From: Herpetosiphon giganteus
Lineage (GTDB): Bacteria; Chloroflexota; Chloroflexia; Chloroflexales; Herpetosiphonaceae
NCBI RefSeq assembly: GCF_016907925.1
Contig: NZ_JAFBCZ010000025.1
Span: forward strand, 24,781-88,780
DNA: 64,000 bases
Direction: 5' to 3'
Numbering within the stretch: position 1 is the stretch's first letter; every line of letters begins with the position of its first letter. Position numbers and translations under genes: made by a program. The notes under the pieces are model-generated. The model saw nothing but the letters and a program-made list of their open reading frames with translations, was not told the DNA's origin and did no database searches. Below are positions 43,804-53,233 of this stretch, one piece after another.

Positions 43804-46122
43804 TTACTTCACCACATAGGCTATGAATACGGTATAGGTCTGACTAGGAATTATTGTTGGCTCCGCCGTGCTTGTTGGGATATTGGTTGGTGTGTTGCTT
43901 GGCACAGCTGTGGTGGTTGGCGTAGCTGTATTGCTTGGTACAGCTGTGGTGGTTGGCGTGTTGCTTGGTACAGCTGTGGTGGTTGGCGTAGCTGTATTGC
44001 TTGGTACAACTGTGGTGGTTGGCGTATTGGTAATCGTTGGCGTATTGGTAATCGTTGGTGTATTGCTTGGCGTTACGGTGTTGCTTGGTGGTTGGTATTC
44101 CACGCTTAAATGGGCTACACCCAAGGATGGAATCGTGCCAGCGTGAGTGAAATTGCCTGCGAGATACAGATCGTCGCTGGTGACGGCCATGTGTTCAACC
44201 GCGCCATTGACTGGTGCTGCTAAACCTTGCCAAATCATGCCATCCCAGCGGGCAACCGAGCCAGTGGTTTGTTGGTTGACCGCAGTGAATTTGCCAGCAA
44301 CATACAGATACTCATCATCAACGCTAGCCAAGCGTTTAACTAAATTATTAAATTGGGCAATCTGCACAATGTTGCCATCATCATTCAATTGATACAATCC
44401 CGATGATCCACTGATATACAAGCGATCTCGCCAGACTACAAATTGCACATCAGTTTCGTTGCCAACTTGGATGCCATCACGCTCTTGCCAGCTATTATTG
44501 CGCCAAATATCAATCAAAATGATCGTCGAATAGGGTTCAGAAAGCAGTTTGACCGCATAATACTGATTATTGACAAAGTAAATTCGAACTTGGTTGTCAT
44601 AATGGCGAACATTAAATTGTTGCCATGAATGGTCTTGGTTAATCTGGACGGTTGTGCTATAGACTTGGCCATTGATCGTGCCAGTGCTGCCGTTGGCTAG
44701 CAAACTTGGGCCTGAGCGCGTCCAATTTATGGCAGTCCCATTAATTGCGACCGGATTGGTGAGTGTCCCTGTTGAACTGAATTCCCAAAGGGCGCTGAGA
44801 CTGCCATTATTTGGGCTAAACGGATAACCGCTCGTCAGATAGGTGTGTTGGCTATCGACTGTAACCATCCGACTGCCTTGGCTCATACTATAGAGTTGTT
44901 GCCATGAGCTGCCATTCCATTGTTGCAGGTTGGTATTGCCACCCCGATTAATCACCAGCTTGCCATTCAACCCGCCAACGTCAGCGATTGCTGGCGGCAA
45001 GGTAGTGGTTGCGAGGCTCGTCACACTGGTTCCATCCCAGGCAATTAACTGGCTTGGCTGGTTGTTGACCACAAACTGGCCTGCAAGATACAGCTGGTTG
45101 CTCGTGCCAGCAACCGCGGTGATGCTGCTAATGCTCGCAGGAATCACGACTTGTTGCCATTGATTATTGACCAGTTTCCACACATTTCTGTTGTTATAAG
45201 CATACAAGCCATTGGCATCGATGATACCGTCAATCAGGCTTGGTAGATCATTGCCAACCATCGACCACTGATTATTGCTATAACGATAAACATAATGTTG
45301 CTTTGGATTGGATAATAAGTAGCCCCATGCATAAATTGCATTGTTAAGCCCAGTCGTCCATTGAGGGTTAACTCCAATACCGCTTGGCATCGGCATTGAC
45401 GACCAGTGGCCATTCGCAAATCGGGCAAAAAATGGAATTTCAACATTATTGATATACTGAAATGCACCGCCGACGAACAATTGCTGACCAGTTGAAGCGG
45501 CGACAAGGGCTTTGTTATCAAAACTGCCAAGTGCACCAATTCCGGTTGGTTTCCAATAGGCTACCGAATTTGCTGCAATTGTATCAAATTGCGAGAAATT
45601 GCCAGCGAGATAGAGCGTATCGCTGATAACCGTAATGTCGTTGACTTGTGATGGCGTATTGCCCCAATAATCATTGGAGCCTTGCGTGCCAGCCCCAAAG
45701 CCTTGAAACTGGCTTCCATCCCAACGACCTACGCCATTAATCCCTCGACCTGCGAGGTTTTGGAAACTTCCACCAATAATCAGTTGGTTTTGGTAGGTTT
45801 CAAAGGTTTTGATACTATTAATATCGTTGGCTTGGAGGCCATGGCTGTGCCAGTTTGTGCCATCCCACGAGACTAAGCCATTGCCCAACTGATTGTTGAG
45901 ATAGGCAAAATTGCCAGCAACATACAAGCGCTGATCGGGGCCGATGTAGAGTTTATTGATGCTGCCTGGAGTTTGTAGGCTATTGCCAATCGTGTTATCC
46001 CAAACGCCATTAATTGGTGTGGTGGCTGGTTGTTGGGCGCGGGTAATCGCAAGGCTCGAGAGCACCGCTAGAACGGTTAAAAGCAACGCTCCAAAGCGGC
46101 TGGGCTGCCAAAATTTGGACAT
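43804..46122 (-). CDS. Secreted delta-60/beta-propeller repeat protein B (paralogue of A)
   Basis: This 772-aa protein has the same signal peptide start (MSKFWQPSR), propeller repeats ([35 protein letters not shown]), Thr/Pro tail and hydrophobic terminus (VFIAYVVK) as its neighbour. Long blocks are identical between the two, for example [16 protein letters not shown]. Differences concentrate in the middle repeats and the tail, where TTTAVPSNT units replace the TNTATPTNT units of protein A. The AGGAGG site and about 20 bases upstream are identical to those of A. The pair arose by tandem duplication. The function is unknown; an adhesin-like or surface role is a guess. Confidence 0.88.
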   Translation of the reverse strand: MSKFWQPSRFGALLLTVLAVLSSLAITRAQQPATTPINGVWDNTIGNSLQTPGSINKLYIGPDQRLYVAGNFAYLNNQLGNGLVSWDGTNWHSHGLQANDINSIKTFETYQNQLIIGGSFQNLAGRGINGVGRWDGSQFQGFGAGTQGSNDYWGNTPSQVNDITVISDTLYLAGNFSQFDTIAANSVAYWKPTGIGALGSFDNKALVAASTGQQLFVGGAFQYINNVEIPFFARFANGHWSSMPMPSGIGVNPQWTTGLNNAIYAWGYLLSNPKQHYVYRYSNNQWSMVGNDLPSLIDGIIDANGLYAYNNRNVWKLVNNQWQQVVIPASISSITAVAGTSNQLYLAGQFVVNNQPSQLIAWDGTSVTSLATTTLPPAIADVGGLNGKLVINRGGNTNLQQWNGSSWQQLYSMSQGSRMVTVDSQHTYLTSGYPFSPNNGSLSALWEFSSTGTLTNPVAINGTAINWTRSGPSLLANGSTGTINGQVYSTTVQINQDHSWQQFNVRHYDNQVRIYFVNNQYYAVKLLSEPYSTIILIDIWRNNSWQERDGIQVGNETDVQFVVWRDRLYISGSSGLYQLNDDGNIVQIAQFNNLVKRLASVDDEYLYVAGKFTAVNQQTTGSVARWDGMIWQGLAAPVNGAVEHMAVTSDDLYLAGNFTHAGTIPSLGVAHLSVEYQPPSNTVTPSNTPTITNTPTITNTPTTTVVPSNTATPTTTAVPSNTPTTTAVPSNTATPTTTAVPSNTPTNIPTSTAEPTIIPSQTYTVFIAYVVK
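43857..44094. repeat. Minisatellite encoding the Thr/Pro tail of protein B
   Basis: Tandem units such as GCTTGGTACAGCTGTGGTGGTTGGCGT recur almost unchanged three to five times. They encode TTTAVPSNT on the minus strand. The unit differs from that in protein A. Confidence 0.85.
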
Positions 46123-46202
46123 ACATCCTCCTCAAATCAATGTCTGGTTGGGCGATAGCGCCATAGTAGCATTGAATAACGGTTAATACACTCATCAATT
46201 AG

Positions 46203-46425
46203 GGGGAATGTTTGATCCGCGAAGGGCACGAAGCACAGAAATCGCGAAGGGCACGAAGAAACACGAAGGATAAATATTTTTGGCCACGAATTCCACGAAT
46301 TCCACGAATAATCTTCCGAAAGCCTAGAGCCAAGAGCCTATCGCCGCTTATCCCTGACCCCTGATCCCTGACCCCTGATCCCTGACCCCTATGTTCTTTG
46401 CTCTATGTTCTATGTTCTTTTTTGA
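46203..46425. repeat. Mosaic of dispersed intergenic repeat modules
   Basis: Recurring modules are present: CGCGAAGGGCACGAAG, GGCCACGAATTCCACGAATTCCACGAA, GAGCCAAGAGCCTATCGCC, a run of CCCTGACCCCTGATCCCTGA units, and CTATGTTCTATGTTC. No gene is present. Confidence 0.75.
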
Positions 46426-46434
46426 CTTTTGCGC

Positions 46435-47037
46435 TCATTGCTTAGCTTGCTTCAAAACCATGCGGTGGCAAACCATCATATCCCAAAAACCATGGCTATT
46501 TGGGTTGCCATAAGGTGCTGGCAACTCATAGATTTGTCTGCCTTCGGGCGTAATAACCAGTGCCTGTTCTAGAATCGGCTGCAACGTAGGATCGGCCAAT
46601 TCAATCAGTTTGGCTGCATAAAGCGGTTCAATTAACGCTTTGATCGCGTGGTAATCGCCAGAGTGTTCATCAAATGGTGCTGGTTCGTCGGCAAGTTGGG
46701 CCTGTAATTCGGGATAATAGCCCCATGGTGCTTTACTTGTCATAATAAATTGCAGCACGCTATAGCTTGAAAGGCAATCGGCGCGACCACCAGGCCCAAA
46801 CTCAATGCGAACGAAGCGCCCATCTTCTTGATTGCTGATATCGCATTCTAGGCCATGCAAAAAATAGCGCCACGCAGTGTCTGCAATCATGCCCGATTGA
46901 GCACGCTGTGAGCGCCAGTTATAGTAGACCTCATGTGGCTGCATATTCCATGAAGCCGCTAATAGACTGATTAACTCAACTTGGCGCTGAACTGATTCAC
47001 GGCAGGCTGCTAAAAACTCAGGATTGATTGAAGGCAT
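46435..47037 (-). CDS. Hypothetical protein, 200 aa
   Basis: AAGGAGAG precedes the ATG by about 9 bases, so the gene is likely real. The 200-aa product is soluble, without signal peptide or membrane segment. The central part, TAWRYFLHGLECDISN followed by VRIEFGPGG, resembles the small HGxxC-containing DUF6896-type proteins, but I hold this weakly. The C-terminal part (LVITPEGRQIYELP) reads like a winged-helix end. It is isolated between two repeat-rich intergenic regions. No function can be assigned. Confidence 0.6.
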   Translation of the reverse strand: MPSINPEFLAACRESVQRQVELISLLAASWNMQPHEVYYNWRSQRAQSGMIADTAWRYFLHGLECDISNQEDGRFVRIEFGPGGRADCLSSYSVLQFIMTSKAPWGYYPELQAQLADEPAPFDEHSGDYHAIKALIEPLYAAKLIELADPTLQPILEQALVITPEGRQIYELPAPYGNPNSHGFWDMMVCHRMVLKQAKQ

Positions 47038-47049
47038 TAAATTCTCTCC

Positions 47050-47480
47050 TTAATTGATCCACGAAGTTTCACAAAGGGCCACGAAGCACGGAAACCGCTA
47101 ATGAGTATTTTTAGCCACAGATTGGCACAGATGTTGAGGATTAGGTTCTCGCCAGCCCAAAGCCCATAGCTGTAATGATTCATCAGGTTAACCACCGCCT
47201 GATTCCCTCACCCCAACCCCTTGCCCCCCGTGGCGGGCGAGGGGCTTTAACGCGCTGGTTCTCCCGCAATTCCTTGGCGAAACATGGTCGGCTCCCCCTC
47301 GCCCGCGTCCAGTGGGAGAGGGGGCTGGGGGTGAGGGAACACGGTTGCCAAGCCAATGAACTATTACACATAGCCCAAAGCCCAAAGCCAAGAGCCTCTA
47401 GCCTCTGACCCCTGATCCCTGAATCCCATGCTCTATGTTCTTTGCTCTATGTTCTTTTTTGACTTTTGACTTCTAAGTTT
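47050..47480. repeat. Mosaic of dispersed intergenic repeat modules
   Basis: Modules seen are CCACGAAG-type blocks, ATTCCCTCACCCCAACCCC, and a variant of the 29-base GC-rich core near 47299-47328. Also present are CACGGTTGCCAAGCCAATGAACTATTACAC (as at 26676), CCAAAGCCCAAAGCC, CTGACCCCTGATCCCTGA and CTATGTTCTTTGCTCTATGTTC. Order and orientation are similar to the 26528 region. Confidence 0.75.
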
Positions 47481-47639
47481 CATCCCTCATCCTTCATCCT
47501 TCATAATTTTACATGCTTCCCCTCTGCGGCCTAGGCCGAAATAGGAGTTGTGGCGGTTTGGCTCGTTAGGTTGGTCGTAAGCTTCAAGCCTGATACTACG
47601 ATCAAATTCTTCCTCCTCTACACTCTTCTCTCCTGCAAG

Positions 47640-47666
47640 CGGCCCGACTGGGCCGTTTGTGGTTTT
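47640..47666 (+). terminator. Hairpin upstream of the aldehyde dehydrogenase gene
   Basis: CGGCCC and GGGCCG form a 6-bp stem with a 4-base loop followed by TTTGTGGTTTT. No gene lies just upstream, so it may insulate the promoter at 47677 from upstream transcription. Confidence 0.4.
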
Positions 47667-47676
47667 AGCAAGTTTC

Positions 47677-47705
47677 TGTATGCTGCCGCCAAGCTGGCGT
47701 ATAAT
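47677..47705 (+). promoter_or_regulatory. Probable promoter of the aldehyde dehydrogenase gene
   Basis: A perfect TATAAT (47700-47705) lies 30 bases before the ATG, with a poor -35 match (TGTATG) 17 bases upstream. The spacer holds a small hairpin, CGCCA/TGGCG. Confidence 0.4.
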
Positions 47706-47735
47706 AGCCTGCGATATGGTGTGTTGGAGGAATCA

Positions 47736-49154
47736 ATGAACCTCATGCAAATTCATGGCCAATTTGCGGCCTTGCAGGCCAATCGTGGCCGCATCGCTGC
47801 CAGCCGCGCAGCTGAACGACTTGGCTATTTACAGCAATTTAAACGGGCAATCGAGCAAGCCCGCCCCGATATTTATGCAGCCTTGCAGGCTGATTTTGCG
47901 AAACCTGTGGCCGAAACCGAAGCCACCGAAATTCAACAGGTGATCGAGCAAATTAATTTTGCAATTAAACGCCTCGAAGGCTGGATGCAACCCAAACGGG
48001 TTAAAACGCCAACCATGCTTGCTGGCAGCAAAAGCTGGATTCAATACGAGCCGCGCGGCGTGGTGCTGATTTTGGCTCCTTGGAATTATCCGCTTTCGCT
48101 GGCCTTGGCTCCCTTGGTGGGGGCGGTTGCCGCTGGCAATTGCGCGATTGTGCGGCCATCGGAGCGCACGCCACATACCGCTCAAGTGATTGCCAACATT
48201 ATCGCCGCCGCCTTCAAGTCTGAGCATGTGACCACGGTTGTGGGCGATATTGATACCGCCGAAGCCTTGCTCGACTTACCATTTGAGCATATTTTCTTTA
48301 CTGGCAGCCCACGCATTGGCCAATATGTGATGCAACGCGCCGCTGAACATTTTAGCTCGGTTACCTTGGAACTGGGTGGCAAATCGCCAGCAATTGTTGA
48401 TCGTTCAGCAGATTTGAAGCGTGCGGCCCAATTGATTGTTTGGGGCAAGTTTGTCAATGCAGGCCAAACCTGTGTTGCGCCGGATCATGTCTGGGTGCAG
48501 CGCGAACAAGCCCAAGCCTTGACCCAATTAATTATCAAACAAATTGAGCGTAATTATGGCAAAGGCGATTATACCCGTTTGCAATCGCCTGATTTGGCCA
48601 ATGTGATCGATGCTAATGCTACAGCTCGCTTGCGCGGCTTGCTCAATAACTCAGTTGCCCAAGGCGCATTAGTAGCCTTAGGTGGTCAATCAAGCGATCA
48701 TCCAGCGCGCTTTGCGCCAACCGTTTTGACCAATGTTAAGCCTGGCATGGCGATTATGCAAGAAGAGATTTTTGGCCCGATTCTGCCAATTTTGGTCTAC
48801 GACCAGGTTGATGAAGTAATTATGGCCACCCGTGCCAGTGGCAAGCCGCTAACAATGGCTATTTTCAGCGAAAATCAAGCAATTACCAATTGGTTGTTGC
48901 GCGAAATTCCTGCTGGTAGCAGCGTGATTAATGGCGTTTTGCTCAATTTGGCCAATCCACATTTGCCATTTGGTGGCGTTGGCCAAAGCGGCTTAGGCAA
49001 TTATTACGGCTTTTATAGCTTTAAAACCTTTTCGCATGAACGAGCGGTCTTTCAACAAGGTGGCCTAAATCTGGTTAATCTGTTTCAACCGCCGTATCGT
49101 GGGGCTGCCAAGCGTTTGGTAGCGTGGTCGCGGCGCATGCTCAACAAACGCTAA
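47736..49154 (+). CDS. Class 3-like (fatty) aldehyde dehydrogenase
   Basis: ATG 47736 follows TTGGAGG, so the long upstream frame is not used. The 472-aa protein contains the ALDH signatures: LAPWNYPLSLALAPLVGAVAAGN (cofactor entry), FTGSPRIGQ, catalytic Glu in LELGGKSP, and catalytic Cys in NAGQTCVAPD. EEIFGPILPI is also present. The length and the C-terminal hydrophobic/basic tail (about 440-472, LVNLFQPPYRGAAKRL) resemble class 3 fatty aldehyde dehydrogenases, which may associate with membranes. It oxidises aldehydes to acids with NAD(P). With the fatty-acid hydroxylase-like P450 a few genes away, a role in lipid oxidation is plausible, but the two are not in one operon. Confidence 0.92.
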   Translation: MNLMQIHGQFAALQANRGRIAASRAAERLGYLQQFKRAIEQARPDIYAALQADFAKPVAETEATEIQQVIEQINFAIKRLEGWMQPKRVKTPTMLAGSKSWIQYEPRGVVLILAPWNYPLSLALAPLVGAVAAGNCAIVRPSERTPHTAQVIANIIAAAFKSEHVTTVVGDIDTAEALLDLPFEHIFFTGSPRIGQYVMQRAAEHFSSVTLELGGKSPAIVDRSADLKRAAQLIVWGKFVNAGQTCVAPDHVWVQREQAQALTQLIIKQIERNYGKGDYTRLQSPDLANVIDANATARLRGLLNNSVAQGALVALGGQSSDHPARFAPTVLTNVKPGMAIMQEEIFGPILPILVYDQVDEVIMATRASGKPLTMAIFSENQAITNWLLREIPAGSSVINGVLLNLANPHLPFGGVGQSGLGNYYGFYSFKTFSHERAVFQQGGLNLVNLFQPPYRGAAKRLVAWSRRMLNKR

Positions 49155-49160
49155 ACGATA

Positions 49161-49206
49161 TTCGCCGCTATCCATAGGGGGGGATAGCGGCGAATGAGGA
49201 TTTTTG
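49161..49206 (+). terminator. Terminator hairpin of the aldehyde dehydrogenase gene
   Basis: TTCGCCGCTATCC pairs perfectly over 13 bp with GGATAGCGGCGAA around 8 bases, followed after a few bases by ATTTTT. The rest of the gap (49207-49423) holds nothing I can support. Confidence 0.75.
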
Positions 49207-49423
49207 AATCGTTCTGCGATGTGTGACCCCATCACAGGAGGGGTTTTGTCGGTCGATGGTTGAAGGTGATGAAGTTATCTCCTTCCAAGGTCTCGTCATC
49301 GTCACGATTGTTGATGCAGTTTCCTTGTACCGAGCGTGGTTTCCGAGAATGATATTATGCTACTTGGATGAGTAGCAGATGAGTTAAGGGTAAAGAACCG
49401 TTAAAAAATTTCAGCCGCCTTGG

Positions 49424-52400
49424 CTAGACGATTTGGGCCAAGGTATAGCCTAAATCTTCATAGGTGTGTGGCTTCAAAATCAACGCATGAATCCCCAAGG
49501 CTTGAGCACGTGCATAATCTTCTGGGCGCACATAGCCCGAGGTTAAAATAATCGGCAAATTGGGCTTAATCACGTGCAATTGTTGGGCCAAATCGAAGCC
49601 CGACATATGTGGCATCGAGACATCGCTAATCACAATATCGGTGGCATTGGGGTCGTTCTGCACATATTCCAAGGCGTGTTGCGGATTGGTAAAACCTTGC
49701 ACCGTGTAGCCCAAGGTGGTGAGCATCTTAATCGCCAAACTCACCAATGCTTGATCATCATCAATATACACAATCTGGGCCGAGCCACCTTCGCTGATCA
49801 GGTGACGTTTCGGTGGTTCCGGCGTTGGCAGCTCGTTGGTGGTCGGAAAATAGAGCCGAAAGGTTGAGCCTTTATTAATTTGACTATAGACCGTAATTGC
49901 GCCATCGTGGTTCTTCATAATCCCATCAACCACCGATAACCCCAGCCCAGTGCCCTCGCCAAGCGGCTTGGTTGTAAAAAAGGGATCGAAAATGCGTTTG
50001 ATTGTCTCTTGTTCCATGCCGCATCCATTGTCGCTCACCGAGAGCCGCACATAATGGCCTGGTTGCAGGTTGGGGAGTGCACGCAATAATTCAGCAGTCA
50101 GATGAATTAGATCAAGCCGAATTTCGATTAAGCCGCGATTATTGCCAATTGCATGGGCCGCATTGGTCGCCAAATTCATAATAATCTGGAAAATTTGGGT
50201 CGGATCAGCAGCAGTCGCCGGAATTTGGCCCACCACCTTGACCTGAATTTCAAGCATTGCTGGCAAGGTTGCACGCAATAATTTGACTGCCTGCTCAACA
50301 ATCGTTGGTAATAAAACAACCTCACGTTTAACTTCTTGTTGGCGACTAAAGGTTAAAATTTGGCGGACTAAATCTGTTGCCCGCTCGCCTGCTTGTTCAA
50401 TTTCACGCAAGTTATTCTGCACAGGATGCTGTGGATCAAGGTCTAACATTGCTAATTGGGTATTGCCAGTAATTGCTAGCAAAATATTATTAAAATCATG
50501 GGCAATTCCGCCAGCTAACGTGCCTAAAGCCTCCATTTTTTGGCTGCGTAATTGAGCATCCTCTGCTCGTTTACGATCATCAATATCGTTGCTTGCACCA
50601 AACCACTTAATAATTTCGTCTTGCTGGTTGAAAAAAGGCACAGCTTGGGTATCAAACCAGCGATAGGTATTGTCATGTCGCCGAATCCGATATTCACTCT
50701 GGAATTTTTGGCGATTATTAAGCGCATTGCTCCATTCATTCAAAATTTTTGCTTGATCATCAGGATGAATTTGATTGATCCAGGCTAAGCCTAATTGTTC
50801 TGCCTCAGGAATTCCCGTATAGTGAACCCATTGTTGGCTTAAATAATCGCATGCTCCGGCTATTGTACAAGTCCAAATTAATTGTGGTAATGATTCAGTT
50901 AGCGTTCGAAAGCGTAGTTCACTTTCTTGGAGGGCTTGGGTTGCTTGTTTATAAGCAGTAATATCACGATTAATCCCAACAGTTCCTTGAATATGGCCTT
51001 GCATATTTTTAATCAGCGAAACACTACTGAGCATATGCAATTTTTGGCCATTGCGAGTATATTGGTAGACTTCGCCTTGCCAAAATGATTGCTCGATTAA
51101 ACGGGTACTTGCTTGATTATGACTATCGTTATAAATATATTCAGTTGGAATCAAATGGCCTAAGCGCTGGCCAATTGCTTCTTGGGCGGGCCAGCCATAA
51201 ATTTCTTCGGCAGCGCGGTTCCAACTTTTAATTGTATAATTGCTATCGGTTGAAATAATTGCATCAGAAACATGAGCTAAGAGATTTGCTTGATATTGCA
51301 ATTTTTGTTCAACCCGTTTGCGTTTGGTAATATCGGTAATTGTTAAGAACGCAACCGTATGCCCAGATGAATCGATAACGGTTGCCCCACCATAGCAAAA
51401 GATGCGTTCCCAAACGATTGGCGTATTAATCCGCCGAATTTTTAATTCAGTTAGTTCTAAACGTTCGCCCCGAATCAATCGCGCCATTGGCCATTGATCA
51501 ATCGGTACGATATGATCATCAAGGGTGCTAATTTCATAAAAATCGTTAAAATCAGGCAAGCGTTCGCGACATTCTTGCATACTTGCAAAGCCGTGCATTG
51601 CTAAAGCTGTGCGATTCCAATGAAAAAGATTGCCATCAATATCCGATAATACAATTCCTTCATTGAGATTTTCAATCACGATTTTTAAACGTTCTTCACT
51701 TTCTTGCAGTTTGCGCTCAAAAATTTTGCGATTATTGATATTATGAATAACGGTGAAGCTACATAAATGATTATCTAAAACAAGCAAGGTCATTGAACAA
51801 ATAACAAAAATTGTTTCATCAGATTTGCTTCGGATTTCCAATTCATAATCACTAACGTAGCTTTGCTTTTTTAATGTCCGAACCATGGAAATTCGATCGT
51901 GCAGATTAACGAAAATATTGAGTTCTTGAATCGGCTGGTTGATTAATTGATCATATTGATAGCCAAGCAGGCGAATAAAGCTTTCGTTTAAATCTAAAAT
52001 AAGCCCATCTTGCAAACGGGTAATAATCATTGGGCTTGTGCTCGTTTGGAAGAGTGCATTAAAGCGTTGTTGCGATTCTTGAACGGCAACCGCTAATTTT
52101 TTATTGCTGCTCAGATCGTTAATAAAGCTGAAAAATCCTTGCACTTCGCCTGCTGCATTCAAATCTGGCTGATATTCAATCGCGACGCTGCGAATCTGAT
52201 CATGCGCCAGTTCAATCACGGTCTCAAAGCTTACGCTTTGACCAAGCAAGGCTTGATGGATATGATCGTAAAATTGCTGATAGGCGGCTTCGCCCCAAAC
52301 CTCGCTGAGCGTCGCGCCAGTAATGTGGTGGAGTGGCCGTTGAAACCATTGCTGATAAGCCTGATTGTTGAAACGATAATAGCCTTGACGATCAACGTAG

Positions 52401-52993
52401 CCAATCAGCGCGCCAAGCTGCTCGTGCTCAGGCTGAAGCTGCTTGCTTGGCTGTAAGCTCGGCGTGGATTGGGCGATTAAATGCAAAAATGAAGCTGTGC
52501 TTGTTTGACTAGCGACGCTTTTTTGTGGTTGGTTGCTGCTGTGGGTAACGCTGGCCAGCACGCCCACAATGCTGCTGTGTTCTGCATAAATCGGGCTAAA
52601 AGCCAGATCGATGCTCAATGATTGACTTATCGCAAAGGCTTTGAGATTGCTGCTTTGGCCTGCGCTGGCCTGTTGGATGGCTTGTTGCAGCGTTGGATGG
52701 CTCAAGAAGCCGGTTTCAGAATTTGCTTGGCTGGGAGGATTATCAGAATCAAGCAATTCAAGATACTGATCATTATAAAAAATTGTCTGCGTTGCCGACC
52801 AAATTAATGCCATGGGGATTGCCGCTGATAAAACCATGCTCAGCGCGGTTTGTAAGGCACTTGGCCATTGTTCCATTGGCCCAAGCGGATGCGTAGGCCA
52901 ATCGATCTGTTGTAAGCTTGCTCCAGCGATCCCGCCATTGCGCATCCATGCAGGAAGATTAGGTTGCAGTGATGAATCTTCAATATCAGGCAT
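49424..52993 (-). CDS. Hybrid histidine kinase with multiple PAS domains and a receiver
   Basis: ATG 52993 follows GAGGA; a longer frame to 53119 exists but is less supported. The protein is 1189 aa with no membrane segment, so it is cytoplasmic. The N-terminal PAS-like domain has the PLGPMEQWPSALQTAL pattern common in multi-PAS kinases. About four to five more PAS/PAC domains follow (about 190-780). HisKA has its phospho-His in GTLAGGIAHDFNNIL, then HATPase (DNGCGMEQE, GEGTGLGLSVV). The C-terminal receiver has DDDQ and the phospho-Asp in VISDVSMPHMSG. The output is probably passed to an unlinked phosphotransfer or response protein, since no partner gene is adjacent. Confidence 0.92.
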   Translation of the reverse strand: MPDIEDSSLQPNLPAWMRNGGIAGASLQQIDWPTHPLGPMEQWPSALQTALSMVLSAAIPMALIWSATQTIFYNDQYLELLDSDNPPSQANSETGFLSHPTLQQAIQQASAGQSSNLKAFAISQSLSIDLAFSPIYAEHSSIVGVLASVTHSSNQPQKSVASQTSTASFLHLIAQSTPSLQPSKQLQPEHEQLGALIGYVDRQGYYRFNNQAYQQWFQRPLHHITGATLSEVWGEAAYQQFYDHIHQALLGQSVSFETVIELAHDQIRSVAIEYQPDLNAAGEVQGFFSFINDLSSNKKLAVAVQESQQRFNALFQTSTSPMIITRLQDGLILDLNESFIRLLGYQYDQLINQPIQELNIFVNLHDRISMVRTLKKQSYVSDYELEIRSKSDETIFVICSMTLLVLDNHLCSFTVIHNINNRKIFERKLQESEERLKIVIENLNEGIVLSDIDGNLFHWNRTALAMHGFASMQECRERLPDFNDFYEISTLDDHIVPIDQWPMARLIRGERLELTELKIRRINTPIVWERIFCYGGATVIDSSGHTVAFLTITDITKRKRVEQKLQYQANLLAHVSDAIISTDSNYTIKSWNRAAEEIYGWPAQEAIGQRLGHLIPTEYIYNDSHNQASTRLIEQSFWQGEVYQYTRNGQKLHMLSSVSLIKNMQGHIQGTVGINRDITAYKQATQALQESELRFRTLTESLPQLIWTCTIAGACDYLSQQWVHYTGIPEAEQLGLAWINQIHPDDQAKILNEWSNALNNRQKFQSEYRIRRHDNTYRWFDTQAVPFFNQQDEIIKWFGASNDIDDRKRAEDAQLRSQKMEALGTLAGGIAHDFNNILLAITGNTQLAMLDLDPQHPVQNNLREIEQAGERATDLVRQILTFSRQQEVKREVVLLPTIVEQAVKLLRATLPAMLEIQVKVVGQIPATAADPTQIFQIIMNLATNAAHAIGNNRGLIEIRLDLIHLTAELLRALPNLQPGHYVRLSVSDNGCGMEQETIKRIFDPFFTTKPLGEGTGLGLSVVDGIMKNHDGAITVYSQINKGSTFRLYFPTTNELPTPEPPKRHLISEGGSAQIVYIDDDQALVSLAIKMLTTLGYTVQGFTNPQHALEYVQNDPNATDIVISDVSMPHMSGFDLAQQLHVIKPNLPIILTSGYVRPEDYARAQALGIHALILKPHTYEDLGYTLAQIV

Positions 52994-53176
52994 TGCGCCA
53001 TCCTCATCAGGCTTTGCACAATTGATTGCAGAATTTGGCTGTTGTTGCGCTAGGGAGTCTGCGATATTTTTAGGGAGAGGACACTTTAGTAGTATATCAG
53101 CCGCGTGTGGCTCATGCAATAAACAATTTCCACACTTTCATGGATCAATAATTCTTGAACCTTCGTGCATTAAATA

Positions 53177-53209
53177 AATGCCGTTGGCTCTAGAACCAAC
53201 GGCATTTTT
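53177..53209. terminator. Rho-independent terminator after the P450 gene
   Basis: AATGCCGTTGG and CCAACGGCATT form a perfect 11-bp stem with an 8-base loop. T-rich sequence occurs on both sides (TTTTTATC on plus, TTTATTTAA on minus). It lies 25-57 bases past the P450 stop on the minus strand. Confidence 0.8.
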
Positions 53210-53233
53210 ATCTATCTTTGATTAATAGTTAAT

